Shown here piece after piece: positions 23,785-32,131 of a stretch of DNA of 63,559 nucleotides. The position numbers and the translations under genes were made by a program. How positions within the stretch are numbered: the first letter of the stretch is position 1; each line of letters starts with the position of its first letter. This DNA is from Alphaproteobacteria bacterium (GTDB taxonomy: Bacteria > Myxococcota_A > UBA796 > GCA-2862545). The notes beneath the pieces were generated by a model. That model was not told where the DNA came from. It did no database searches and saw only the letters and a list, made by a program, of their open reading frames with translations. The stretch lies in contig JACKER010000034.1 in the NCBI GenBank assembly GCA_020632925.1, positions 1-63,559 of the forward strand. The letters are read 5' to 3'.

Positions 23785-25623
23785 GTGGCGGTGCTCCTCC
23801 TGCTGACGGCGCTCGGGTGTGGCGGCGAACCACCATCCGAGCGTTGCGACAACCTGCTCGACGACGACGGCGACGGCCGGGTGGACGGGCTGGACCCCGA
23901 CTGTCCGCCCACCACGACCGCGCCGGGGCCCGAGGACTGCGCCAACGGTGTGGACGACGATGGCGACTTCGTCGTGGACTGCGGCGACGACGACTGCCGC
24001 GCGTTCTGCGACGCCGACGGCGACGGCTGGGACGCGGTGGCGGCGGGCGGGCTGGACTGCGACGACGACGATCCGACCGTGAACCCGGGTGCGGTGGAGG
24101 AGCCCTACGACGGCACCGACGACGACTGCGATCCGGCCACCCCCGACGACGATCTCGACGGCGACGGCTTCGTCCTCGCACAGGACTGCGACGACGAGAG
24201 CGCCGCCACCTACCCGGGGGCGCCCGAGACCTGCGGCAACGGGCGGGTGGACGACTGCGACGCGCTCGCGGTGCCGACGCGCGCCGACTGCTACGGGAGC
24301 CGCTCGCTGCTCACCGCCGACGCCCTCCTGTGGGGTCCGTCGTCCGACGACCACGCCGGCGCCTCGCTGGCCCCGCTGGGCGACGTGGACGGCGACGGCT
24401 GGAACGACCTGGCGGTGGGTGGACCGGGGTTGGCGGGCAACGGGACCGGCGGCGTGTGGGTCGTGCGGGGCCCGGCGACCGCCGAGGTCGACCTGGGAGG
24501 CGCCTGGGCCACGTGGGTCGGCGAGTCCGAGGACGACGACGCGGGCGCCGCCATCGCGGGCGGACGCGATCTGGACGGCGATGGGCGCGTCGATCTCGTG
24601 GTCGGTGCTCGCTGGGACGACGCGACCGGCAACAACGCTGGCGCCGCCTACGTCCTGAGACCGACCCTCGCGGGCTCGCACGAGCTGTCCGAGGCCTTCG
24701 CCAAGGTGTTCGCCGAGGCCGAGAACGACCAGCTCGGCACCTCGCTCGCGAGCCCGGGCGACCTGACGGGTGACGGGCGCGCCGACCTGGTCCTGGGGGC
24801 GCCCGCCAGCAGCCGCGCCGCGGCCTACGCAGGCTCGGTCTTCGTCGTCCCGGGGCCGGTCGTGGGAGCCGTCCAGCTCTCCGTCGCCACCCACGTCCTG
24901 CGCGGCGAGAGCAGGGACGACGGCGCGGGCGCCGCGGTGTCCGGTGCGGGTGACCTCGACGGCGACGGCGTCACCGACCTGCTCGTCGGTGCTCCCGGCT
25001 CGGACCGGTCGGCCACCAACGCGGGCGCCGCCTACCAGGTCTCCAACATCGCGCCCGGGGTCCGCTCGCTCAGCGACGCAGACGGCGCGATGGTGGGCCG
25101 CTCCGCCCAGGACCAGCTCGGCTCCGCGCTGGCTGGCTGCGACCTCGACGGCGACGGGCTGTCGGACGCGATCGTCGGCGCCCCGCTCGCGGACGACGCC
25201 GGACAGGACGCTGGCCTGGTGCTGATCGCCCGTGGGCCGGCGCGCGCGCGCATGAACCAGCCCGACGGCGCGCTGCTCGGCGAGGCGGCCGGTGACCGCG
25301 CAGGTGCCTCGCTGACCTGTGTGGGGGACGTGGACGGCGATGGCGGGCAGGACCTCCTCGTCGGGGGACCGGGGCACGACGAGGACGGCGAGGACGTGGG
25401 CATCGCCTGGGTCGTGTTCGGGCCGGTCCTGGGCGTGCAGGAGCTCGCCGAGGCCCCGGTGAGGCTCGTGGGCGGGGACCCCTTCGGGTTCGCGGGCCAG
25501 GCGGTCGCCGGGGTGGGCGATCTGGACGGCGACGGACGGCCCGACCTCGGGATCGGCGCCCCCTTCCACGACGGGCTCGCGCCCTCCGGCGGCGTGACCT
25601 TCCTCGTGACCTTCGGCTACTAG
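23785..25623 (+). CDS. MopE-like / FG-GAP repeat lipoprotein
   Basis: 612 residues from GTG 23785 (GTG 23791 also possible). Lipobox LTALGC. Residues ~20-165 are Asp/Cys-rich MopE-like calcium-binding repeats (CDNLLDDDGDGRVDGLDPDC, DCDDDDPTVNPGA). From ~175 to the end are about seven FG-GAP/integrin-alpha repeats, each with a DxDGDGxxDLxVG loop. Such proteins form a seven-bladed beta-propeller on the cell surface; a ligand cannot be read. Ca2+ binding is expected. Confidence 0.9.
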   Translation: MAVLLLLTALGCGGEPPSERCDNLLDDDGDGRVDGLDPDCPPTTTAPGPEDCANGVDDDGDFVVDCGDDDCRAFCDADGDGWDAVAAGGLDCDDDDPTVNPGAVEEPYDGTDDDCDPATPDDDLDGDGFVLAQDCDDESAATYPGAPETCGNGRVDDCDALAVPTRADCYGSRSLLTADALLWGPSSDDHAGASLAPLGDVDGDGWNDLAVGGPGLAGNGTGGVWVVRGPATAEVDLGGAWATWVGESEDDDAGAAIAGGRDLDGDGRVDLVVGARWDDATGNNAGAAYVLRPTLAGSHELSEAFAKVFAEAENDQLGTSLASPGDLTGDGRADLVLGAPASSRAAAYAGSVFVVPGPVVGAVQLSVATHVLRGESRDDGAGAAVSGAGDLDGDGVTDLLVGAPGSDRSATNAGAAYQVSNIAPGVRSLSDADGAMVGRSAQDQLGSALAGCDLDGDGLSDAIVGAPLADDAGQDAGLVLIARGPARARMNQPDGALLGEAAGDRAGASLTCVGDVDGDGGQDLLVGGPGHDEDGEDVGIAWVVFGPVLGVQELAEAPVRLVGGDPFGFAGQAVAGVGDLDGDGRPDLGIGAPFHDGLAPSGGVTFLVTFGY

Positions 25624-25651
25624 ACTGGATACTCCTGGCCGGGGGTTGGGG

Positions 25652-26224
25652 ATGCAGACCGACGTGCGCGCGCTGACGCCGGAGCGTCTCGACGACTGGC
25701 TCGCGTTCTTCGACGGCCCGGCGTTCGCGGACAACCCCGCGTGGGGGACCTGCTACTGCCGGTGCTTCGTGTTCGGGGGCGGCGGCTTCGACGCCTGGGA
25801 CGCGGCCTGCGAGCGCGCGGGCGAGAACCGGGACGCGATGGTCGCGCGCGTTCGCGAGGGCTCCATCGACGGCCTCCTCGCATACCGGGACGGCGCACCC
25901 GTGGGCTGGGTCCACTTCGGCCCCACCTCGCGCTTCCACTCCCCGGTCGGGCCGCTCGCCCCCGCCGACGAGGGCGCCGCCTCCATCGTGTGCTTCGTCG
26001 TCTCCGCCGCCCACCGCCGCGCGGGCGTCGCCCGCACGCTCCTGCGCGCCGCCACGGACCGGATGCGCGAGCAGGGCTTCGCGACCATCGACGCTCGTCC
26101 GCGGGCCGGCGGCGAGCACAGCGACGCCGAGCACTTCCTCGGTCCGCTCGAGCTCTACCTGTCCGAGGGCTTCTCGGTCGTGGAGTCCTCGGGCGACCGC
26201 GCCAGGGTCCGGTGCTCCCTCTGA
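25652..26224 (+). CDS. GNAT family N-acetyltransferase
   Basis: 190 residues from ATG 25652 (TTG 25646 is in frame). GNAT motif A is visible as ASIVCFVVSAAHRRAGVART followed by LLRAATDRMREQGFATIDARP (Q/RxxGxG/A-type acetyl-CoA loop with R-R-A-G-V-A). Unusual Cys-rich stretch GTCYCRCFVF near residue 35, common in a GNAT subfamily of unknown substrate. The next gene starts inside its last codons. Confidence 0.85.
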   Translation: MQTDVRALTPERLDDWLAFFDGPAFADNPAWGTCYCRCFVFGGGGFDAWDAACERAGENRDAMVARVREGSIDGLLAYRDGAPVGWVHFGPTSRFHSPVGPLAPADEGAASIVCFVVSAAHRRAGVARTLLRAATDRMREQGFATIDARPRAGGEHSDAEHFLGPLELYLSEGFSVVESSGDRARVRCSL

Positions 26225-27216
26225 TCGGCTCGCTCGCGTGGGCCTACGAGACCGACCAGCTCACCTGGCGGGACCGGCCCCTCGCCGACGCGGACGAGCG
26301 CCTCGACACGCTCCTCGACGCGCTGCTCGCCGAGGCGGTCGCGCGCACGAACGAGCGGACGGCGTGCGAGGGCGACGACGAGACCGTGCGCGACGAGCTC
26401 GCCGCCCAGATCCAGCGCGCCACCAGCCACCGGGCCTGGGTCTGGCGACGCGGCCTGCTCCGGGCGCCCGGCTTCTCCCGGTACACGCGCCAGGTGCTGC
26501 TCGACCCCGACATCGAGCGGTTCGACTTCGACCACCGGGAGGACCTGTACGGGGGGCTCAACGTCTGGCACTCGGTCGTGCTCGCGACCGCCGGGCCGTG
26601 CACCACGCTGCAGGTGGCCGGCGTCCGTCTCGGGGACGACAAGCTCGATCACTTCCTGGACAACGGGTACCACTACTACGTCGATGCGCGGAAGAAGGGC
26701 GTAGAGCACGCGATCGAGGTGGGCACCCGGACCGAGCGGGCGTTCTACGGGCTGCTCACGTCGAAGGCCTTCTCGTACGGGGACCTGCGCGCGAACTGGG
26801 ACGGGTACCGGTTCTTCGCGGGCCTGCTCGACGAGGGCTCGGTGTTCGCGCGGGACGACCGGGGGTGCGTCGTCCAGGAGCGGCCCTTCGCGTGGTCGGA
26901 GTGGGTGGGGCCCGAGTGGGACGAGCTCCTCAACCCGCCGATCTACACGCGCAACGTCGAGCGCGGCGTGCTCCGCGACCTCGAGCGCGACGCGGACGAG
27001 GTGTGCGCCGCGCGGGAGCGCTGGGACGTGGACGGCTGGCGCGAGGAGGCCCTGTCGTCGCTGCCCGCCCCCGCCTACGTCGCCGAGCGCGCCCCGGCCC
27101 GGCGGGACCCCTGGCAGCTCGAGGCGCTGTGCGATCCGACGCGGACGGAGCGGCTGGAGCCCGCCGAGGTGCGGCCCCGCCGGGAGATGCGGGAGTGGGC
27201 GCGATCAGCCCACTGA
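26212..27216 (+). CDS. uncharacterised protein with DKLxHFxxxGYxYY motif
   Basis: 334 residues from GTG 26212, with AGGG four bases upstream and a 13-base overlap with the GNAT gene. The beginning (VLPLIGSLAWAYETDQL) could be a short signal. A conserved-looking core reads VRLGDDKLDHFLDNGYHYYV, then AFYGLLTSKAFSYGDLRANW and WDGYRFFAGL, a pattern I associate with uncharacterised periplasmic proteins of Myxococcota; no enzymatic assignment. The end overlaps the convergent kinase gene by 12 bases. Confidence 0.65.
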   Translation: MLPLIGSLAWAYETDQLTWRDRPLADADERLDTLLDALLAEAVARTNERTACEGDDETVRDELAAQIQRATSHRAWVWRRGLLRAPGFSRYTRQVLLDPDIERFDFDHREDLYGGLNVWHSVVLATAGPCTTLQVAGVRLGDDKLDHFLDNGYHYYVDARKKGVEHAIEVGTRTERAFYGLLTSKAFSYGDLRANWDGYRFFAGLLDEGSVFARDDRGCVVQERPFAWSEWVGPEWDELLNPPIYTRNVERGVLRDLERDADEVCAARERWDVDGWREEALSSLPAPAYVAERAPARRDPWQLEALCDPTRTERLEPAEVRPRREMREWARSAH

Positions 27217-29598
27217 GCGCACGAGCCGCGCCCCCTGGCTGTACAGACCACGGAACGCCCCCGCGTGACCGCGCTGACCGAGCAGGGCGTGCCCCGGCCC
27301 CGACGCCCAGGCGCCGCCGCGGGTCATCTGCTGGGGACCCAGGGCCTGCTCGGGGACGTAGACGCGGCCTGGCGGGGGCACGTCCATCGACATCGCCTCG
27401 CGGACGTACTCCGAGACGTTGCCCGAAGCGTGGCGCAGCCCGAACGGCCCCTCGTCCACCGGGAACTCGGAGGGAGAGGCGAGACGGCCACGCGAGCTCG
27501 CCTTCACGCAGACCCAGCTCGCGTCGAAGAAGTCGCCCCAGGGGTAGCGCCGGCCGTCCACGCCGCGCGCCGCCTTCTCCCACTCGTAGCTGGCGGGCAG
27601 CCGCCACGGGAGCCCGTCGCGCTCGGCGCGCCACGCCGCGTAGGCGAGGAAGGACGGGAGCCCGAGCATCATCACGGGCCAGTCGGGCTCCCACAGGTCG
27701 CCGTCCGCGTCGGGCTGGAGGTGGAAGGTCCCGTCGGCCCGGCGGCCGTAGATGGGGGTGCTGGCGCCCGCCTTGTTGAAGTCGTCGCGCGGGCAGAGCT
27801 CGAGCGCCAGGTCCTCCTGGCCGGACCTCACGAGATCGTCGAGGAACGTGATGTAGGCGGCGTTGTCGATGCACCCCCGCTTCGCCACCAGGGCGTCGGC
27901 CCACCGCAGGACGAGCGGGTGCCCCTCGTCGCCGGCCCGGAACCACCCCGCGGGGACGTAGCAGTCGTCGGATGCGAGCGAGCCCCGCGGCGGGAGCCAC
28001 ACCGGCACCGGATCGCCGCCCTCCGGGGGCACCCCGTCCCAGACCCCAGCGCGTTCCAGGAACACCGGGTACCGCACGAGCTCGCGGTCGGGGTGCTCGA
28101 GCGTGAGCAGCCAGCTCCCCGATCCCAGCGGGACCCGGTGCAGCGGCGTGGTGCCGAGCACGCCCTCGTCGCGCGTGACCAGCCGCCGCCCCTGCAGGAC
28201 GTAGCGATGCGCACGCACGAGCGCTCCGGGGGGATCGGTGACCAGCGTGAGCTCGCCGGTGCCCTCGAGCCATCGGGCCCACGCCCGGCGCTCGGGGCTG
28301 TCGGGGAGCTTGGCGAGCTCCGCGCGCAGGAAGCCCTCGGCCCGCTCGGCGCCGTCGTGGTCCTTGACCGCCTCGGCAGCGGCGTGCGCGGCGTGGTGGC
28401 GCGCGGCGAGGGAGAGACGGATCTCGATGGCGTCCGGCGCGTCCGCCAGGGCCGCCTGCAGCGCGATCTCGGCCTCCGTCCCGTACCGTCGGGCGTCGCG
28501 GCGCAGCTCGCGCGCGCGGTCCTGCTCGGCCCAGCCCGGCGCCTTGCGCTCCTCCGGGTCGGCGTCGCCCACGTCGCGCAGCAGCGCCGTCGCCCGCCGC
28601 TCGGCCGCCTCCGCCTCGGACTGCGCCTCCTCGGCCCGTCGCAGCAGCGCCCTCGCCTCCGCCGCGCGCTCCTCGGCCCGCTGGCGCCGCGACTCGCCGT
28701 CGAGCCAGGCCCCGAGCCGCTCCGCGAGCGCACACCCGTGCGGGAGCCGCTCCAGCGGGTCCGGCCGCAGGGCCTCCGCCACCAGCGCGTCGAGCGCCGG
28801 ATCGACGGGGAGCACGGTGCGCGCCGAGGGCGCGGGGATGGGGGCGTCCGAGGCGAGCATCGCCAGCACCTCGAGCGTGTCGTCGCTCGCGTACGGGGCG
28901 CGGCCGGACAGCAGCTCGTACAGGATGCACCCGAGCGCCCACACGTCGACCTGCGGGCCGACGGCGCCACCCGTGACCTGCTCGGGCGCCATGTACCGCG
29001 GGGTGCCCGTCAGGCGGCCCTGGGTCTCGAAGGCCGGCCGCAGCGGCTCGTCGCCGTCCACCGGTCCAGCCGCCTCGCCGATGCGCGCGATGCCCCAGTC
29101 CACGACGCGCACCTCGCCGTGCCGCCCGAGCATGACGTTGGAGGGCTTGAGGTCGCGGTGGACCACGCCGCGCGCGTGCGCGAAGCCCACCGCGGCGCAG
29201 ACCTGGCGCACGGCCTCGAGGAGCCCGATCAGGCCGAGCCCCGTCGCCCCCGGCCGGTACGTCCGGTCGCTGGCCTCGTGCAGCTCGCGGATGGCGTCCG
29301 CCAGCGTCCGGCCCCGCACCTCCTCCATGGTGAACCAGGGCCTGCCGTCCGGGAACCAGCCGAGCTCGTGCACCGGGATCAGGCCGGGGTGCTGGAGCGC
29401 GGCCGCCGTCCGCGCCTCCTCGACGAAGCGTGCGACCGCGTCCGGGACCGCGAGCCGCTCCGGCAACAGCACCTTCATGGCCACGATCCGCCCCAGCACG
29501 CGATCGCGCACCCGCCGTACCTCGCCCATGCCGCCGGCGGCGATGGGGCCGAGATCCTCGTACCGGCCCTCCTCCTCTGGTTCCGGGCGAGCGGGCAT
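27205..29598 (-). CDS. Ser/Thr protein kinase fused to coiled coil and FGE-sulfatase-like domain
   Basis: 797 residues. Kinase ~10-300: AAGGMGEVRRVRD glycine loop, AMKVLL lysine, VVHRDLKPSNVMLGRHGEVR, and DWGIAR in place of DFG (a variant found in some bacterial kinases). Then a Glu/Arg/Ala-rich coiled coil (about 310-430), a beta-rich segment, and from ~560 an FGE-like domain with CIDNAAYITFLDDLV, RLPASYEWEKAARGVDGRRY, YPWGDFFDAS and GNVSEYVRE. No transmembrane helix seen. It lies next to the unknown 26212 gene and the divergent Asp-rich lipoprotein. Confidence 0.9.
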   Translation of the reverse strand: MPARPEPEEEGRYEDLGPIAAGGMGEVRRVRDRVLGRIVAMKVLLPERLAVPDAVARFVEEARTAAALQHPGLIPVHELGWFPDGRPWFTMEEVRGRTLADAIRELHEASDRTYRPGATGLGLIGLLEAVRQVCAAVGFAHARGVVHRDLKPSNVMLGRHGEVRVVDWGIARIGEAAGPVDGDEPLRPAFETQGRLTGTPRYMAPEQVTGGAVGPQVDVWALGCILYELLSGRAPYASDDTLEVLAMLASDAPIPAPSARTVLPVDPALDALVAEALRPDPLERLPHGCALAERLGAWLDGESRRQRAEERAAEARALLRRAEEAQSEAEAAERRATALLRDVGDADPEERKAPGWAEQDRARELRRDARRYGTEAEIALQAALADAPDAIEIRLSLAARHHAAHAAAEAVKDHDGAERAEGFLRAELAKLPDSPERRAWARWLEGTGELTLVTDPPGALVRAHRYVLQGRRLVTRDEGVLGTTPLHRVPLGSGSWLLTLEHPDRELVRYPVFLERAGVWDGVPPEGGDPVPVWLPPRGSLASDDCYVPAGWFRAGDEGHPLVLRWADALVAKRGCIDNAAYITFLDDLVRSGQEDLALELCPRDDFNKAGASTPIYGRRADGTFHLQPDADGDLWEPDWPVMMLGLPSFLAYAAWRAERDGLPWRLPASYEWEKAARGVDGRRYPWGDFFDASWVCVKASSRGRLASPSEFPVDEGPFGLRHASGNVSEYVREAMSMDVPPPGRVYVPEQALGPQQMTRGGAWASGPGHALLGQRGHAGAFRGLYSQGARLVRSVG

Positions 29599-29632
29599 CG
29601 CCGCAACATACCCCCTGGGGTACGCTCGTGGG

Positions 29633-30394
29633 GTGCTGCCCCTGCTGCTGATCGCCGGCTGCTCCTCCCTCGACGTCTACCCGCCGAAGGACGGCCCGGG
29701 CCTGGACGCCCCGGACACCGGCGTGCCCGACGCGGACGCGGACACCGACAGCGACACGGACGCCGACAGCGACGCCGACGCCGACGCCGACACGGACGCC
29801 GACAGCGACGCCGACACCGACACGCACACGGGGAGCGGCCCCTGGAGCAACGGCGACCCGACCCGCCCGCCCGTGGTGACCAGCGCGCCGCCCGACTGGT
29901 TCAGCGGGTGTGCCGTCAACGGCATGCTCCCCGCACCCATCGTGGACGACCCGGACAACGAGGTCGTGGTGGACGCGTTCTCGGACACCTACGACGTGCA
30001 CCACATGGACGTCACCACCGCCGGCTGGTACCACCTGTACAACGACCCGCCCGCGAACGACGGCCCGACGCAGTGGAACGAGTCCATCTTCATCCGCATC
30101 CAGAACGGGACGTACCCGCAGAGCTCGGCGGTCCTGACGAACTGCGGTGACGACTGGATCACGGTGGACGGGGACAACGTGCCCCCGGTGCCGGTGCTGC
30201 AGTACCTCGGGACCTTCTGGTTCGACGCCGGCCGGAACACCATCGTGGTCGCGCACTTCTGCCCGGTCGTGAACGCGGGCCAGTGCGGCGCGCTCGAGAA
30301 CCGCAACGACCCGGGCTCGCGGTGCGCGGGGCCGGACAACAACCGGCTGCGGATGGTGAGCAACGGCCTGTGCATCGCGGAGCCGGCCCCCTGA
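29633..30394 (+). CDS. lipoprotein with Asp-rich linker
   Basis: 253 residues from GTG 29633. Lipobox LLIAGC. Residues ~30-65 are an alternating Asp/Ala/Thr/Ser tract (DADADTDSDTDADSDADADA), probably a flexible, Ca-binding or cell-wall-spanning linker. The C-terminal ~180 residues form a strand-rich domain with Cys residues in SGCAVNGML, LTNCGDDWI, AHFCPVVNAGQCG and SRCAG, suggesting disulfides. The fold is unrecognised. Stop overlaps the alkB start (TGATG). Confidence 0.72.
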   Translation: MLPLLLIAGCSSLDVYPPKDGPGLDAPDTGVPDADADTDSDTDADSDADADADTDADSDADTDTHTGSGPWSNGDPTRPPVVTSAPPDWFSGCAVNGMLPAPIVDDPDNEVVVDAFSDTYDVHHMDVTTAGWYHLYNDPPANDGPTQWNESIFIRIQNGTYPQSSAVLTNCGDDWITVDGDNVPPVPVLQYLGTFWFDAGRNTIVVAHFCPVVNAGQCGALENRNDPGSRCAGPDNNRLRMVSNGLCIAEPAP

Positions 30395-31026
30395 TGGAGC
30401 GTGTCGATCTCGGGCGCGGCGCCTGGATCGCGTACGAGCCCGCCTGGCTGACCCAGGAGGAGGCGGACGCGCTCCAGTCCGAGCTCACGGCGAGCCTGCC
30501 CTGGGAGCAGCGCCCGATCGTGGTCGCGGGGCGGGAGGTCATGCAGCCGCGGCTGATGGCCTGGGCCGGCGCACTCCCCTACCGCTACTCGGGCCAGACG
30601 CTCGACCCGGCCCCCGCGACGCCGACGCTGGACGCCCTGACCGCGCGGGTCTCCGAGGCCTGCGGCACCACGTTCAACCACGTCGTGGTCAACCGCTACC
30701 GCGATGGGAAGGACAACATCGGGCGCCACGCGGACGCCGAGCCCGAGCTCGGATGGCTCCCGACCATCGCGTCGCTCAGCCTGGGCGCACGCCGGAAGTT
30801 CGTGCTGGCGCGCAAGGGTCGGCGGAAGTCGCGACACCTGCGGCTCGCGCACGGCAGCCTGCTCGTCATGGGCGGCAGCCTGCAGCACACCTGGTACCAC
30901 TCGGTCCCGAAGGACGGCTCGACCGAGGAGCGCCTGAACCTCACCTTCCGCACGCTGATCGGGCCCCCGGGCACGCGCCAGCCCGGTGGGTGGGTCGACG
31001 CGATGCGGGCCCGCGCAGCGAGGTGA
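30394..31026 (+). CDS. alkB: AlkB-like Fe(II)/2-oxoglutarate dioxygenase
   Basis: 210 residues from ATG 30394. Iron ligands His112 and Asp114 in IGRHADAE, the substrate/strand motif FNHVVVNRYRDGKDNIGRH, SLSLGARRKFVLARK, distal QHTWYHSVPK with the third His, and the 2-oxoglutarate-binding Arg in RLNLTFRTLI. AlkB-type enzymes reverse N-alkyl damage in DNA or RNA by oxidative demethylation. Coupled by a one-base overlap to the lipoprotein; a repeat island follows directly. Confidence 0.93.
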   Translation: MERVDLGRGAWIAYEPAWLTQEEADALQSELTASLPWEQRPIVVAGREVMQPRLMAWAGALPYRYSGQTLDPAPATPTLDALTARVSEACGTTFNHVVVNRYRDGKDNIGRHADAEPELGWLPTIASLSLGARRKFVLARKGRRKSRHLRLAHGSLLVMGGSLQHTWYHSVPKDGSTEERLNLTFRTLIGPPGTRQPGGWVDAMRARAAR

Positions 31027-31035
31027 ACCGGGCTC

Positions 31036-31084
31036 GGGCTACGGGCTACGGGCTACAGGCTACAGGCTACAGGCTTCGGGCTTT
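31036..31084 (+). repeat. left heptad array (GGGCTAC / AGGCTAC)
   Basis: Seven 7-base units in perfect phase: three GGGCTAC (31036-31056), two AGGCTAC, then AGGCTTC and GGGCTTT. Starts 10 bases after the alkB stop. Its reverse complement forms the right array at 31423-31468, so the two bound an island of ~430 bases. Confidence 0.9.
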
Positions 31085-31140
31085 GATTCCTGGACGGTGG
31101 CGGTCCGCGTTGCGACCTCACGGGAACGCAGATTTCCCGG

Positions 31141-31224
31141 TCGGGATGTCGGGACGTCGGGATGTCGGGATGTCGGGATGTCGGGATGTCGGGTGTCGGG
31201 TGTCGGGTGTCGGGTGTCGGGATG
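31141..31224 (+). repeat. octamer/heptamer tandem array (TCGGGATG / TCGGGTG)
   Basis: Six octamers TCGGGATG (one is TCGGGACG) at 31141-31188, four heptamers TCGGGTG at 31189-31216, and one more octamer. It sits inside the island bounded by the heptad arrays. The length change from 8 to 7 looks like slippage expansion. No spacers, so not CRISPR. Confidence 0.9.
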
Positions 31225-31422
31225 TCCCCTGGGGGTCGCGATGCGAAGGCCAGTAGGAAGTAGCACCCGACAGGGTCGACAAGTCGGCTCGATAGGCCGT
31301 AGTGCCGGTACGGGGTGCCAACGCATCGCGACGTGGTCTCGCGACCCAGGGATCGCTCGCCGTCTCTGCACGCATTGGGGGAGACACATGTTCCAATCCC
31401 CCTTCCCGTTTGCGGTCTGGCC

Positions 31423-31468
31423 GAAGCCGTAGCCTGTAGCCGGTAGCCGGTAGCCTGCCTGTAGCCTT
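31423..31468 (-). repeat. right heptad array, inverted to the left array
   Basis: On the plus strand GAAGCCG, TAGCCTG, two TAGCCGG, TAGCCTG, then CCTG and TAGCCTT. Read on the minus strand these are GGCTACx heptads pointing inward, the mirror of the left array. It ends 9 bases before the HAD gene stop. The unique interior between 31225 and 31422 shows no convincing gene. Confidence 0.85.
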
Positions 31469-31477
31469 TGGCCCGGA

Positions 31478-32077
31478 TCACGCGCGGAAGGGGCGGAACG
31501 CCACCTCGTCGCAGAGCGCGAGCATCTCCGCGTCCCCCGAGCTGTCGCCGTAGCCGTAGCGGCGGTCGTACGCGTCGGGGTCGGTGACCTCGCGGACGCG
31601 GCGGACCTTCTCGGGGCCGTGGCAGTTCGCGGTCTCGAGCTGGCCCGTGAACACGTCGCCCTCCCAGCGTCCGCGGGTGGAGAGCAGCCGCAGGCCGTGC
31701 CGCTCGGCCCACGGGCCCACCCACAGGTCGAGCGAGGCGGACACGAGCCACACGTCGTGCCCCTGCTCCACGTGCCAGCGCACGCGCTCGAGCGCGCCCG
31801 GTCGCAGCCAGCCCTCGACGCGGTCCGCGAAGGTGCGCGCGGCCTCCTCGAGCTCGGACCGGCGCATGCCGCCGATCACCGCCGACAACAGCCGGACCTT
31901 CGCGACGTCGTTGGGGACCAGCTTCAGCAGGTGACCCACGACCCAGGGCGACGACAGGATCACTCCGGGCAGCACCCCGAGCCAGCCGCGGGTGTGCACG
32001 AGGTACGCCAGCATCGTGTCCTTCGTCGTGAGCGTCCCGTCGAAGTCGAACAGGGCGAGCGAGCGGCCTTCGGTCAT
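31478..32077 (-). CDS. HAD-IB family phosphatase
   Basis: 199 residues from ATG 32077. HAD motifs: I LFDFDGTLTTKDT with nucleophile Asp, II VWLVSASLD, III/IV GYGDSSGDAEMLALCD. The layout matches HAD subfamily IB (phosphoserine-phosphatase-like, lipid phosphatase-like). The spacing with a longer helical cap (TMLAYLVHTRGWLGVLPGVI) is typical of the 'HAD-IB' relatives of PgpP/CicA. Substrate unassigned. Confidence 0.88.
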   Translation of the reverse strand: MTEGRSLALFDFDGTLTTKDTMLAYLVHTRGWLGVLPGVILSSPWVVGHLLKLVPNDVAKVRLLSAVIGGMRRSELEEAARTFADRVEGWLRPGALERVRWHVEQGHDVWLVSASLDLWVGPWAERHGLRLLSTRGRWEGDVFTGQLETANCHGPEKVRRVREVTDPDAYDRRYGYGDSSGDAEMLALCDEVAFRPFRA

Positions 32078-32131
32078 GCCCGCCCGCGTATCGAGGCGCA
32101 CGTTACCGAGCCCGCAGAGACGGAGGAGGCC

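Noticed and set aside
25646..25651. TTG start for the GNAT gene
   Set aside because: The ATG two codons later has the better spacing to the G-rich site.
26930..30256. An 1108-codon minus-strand frame over the second kinase gene
   Set aside because: Alternate frame of the kinase; lacks kinase motifs and reads as low-complexity Arg/Gly/Ala.
31141..31224. Possible CRISPR array
   Set aside because: Units are 7-8 bases, contiguous and without spacers; no cas genes nearby.
31060..31389. Open frame made of repeated PTSRHPD-like residues on the minus strand
   Set aside because: Produced entirely by the octamer/heptamer repeats; no start site context or conservation.
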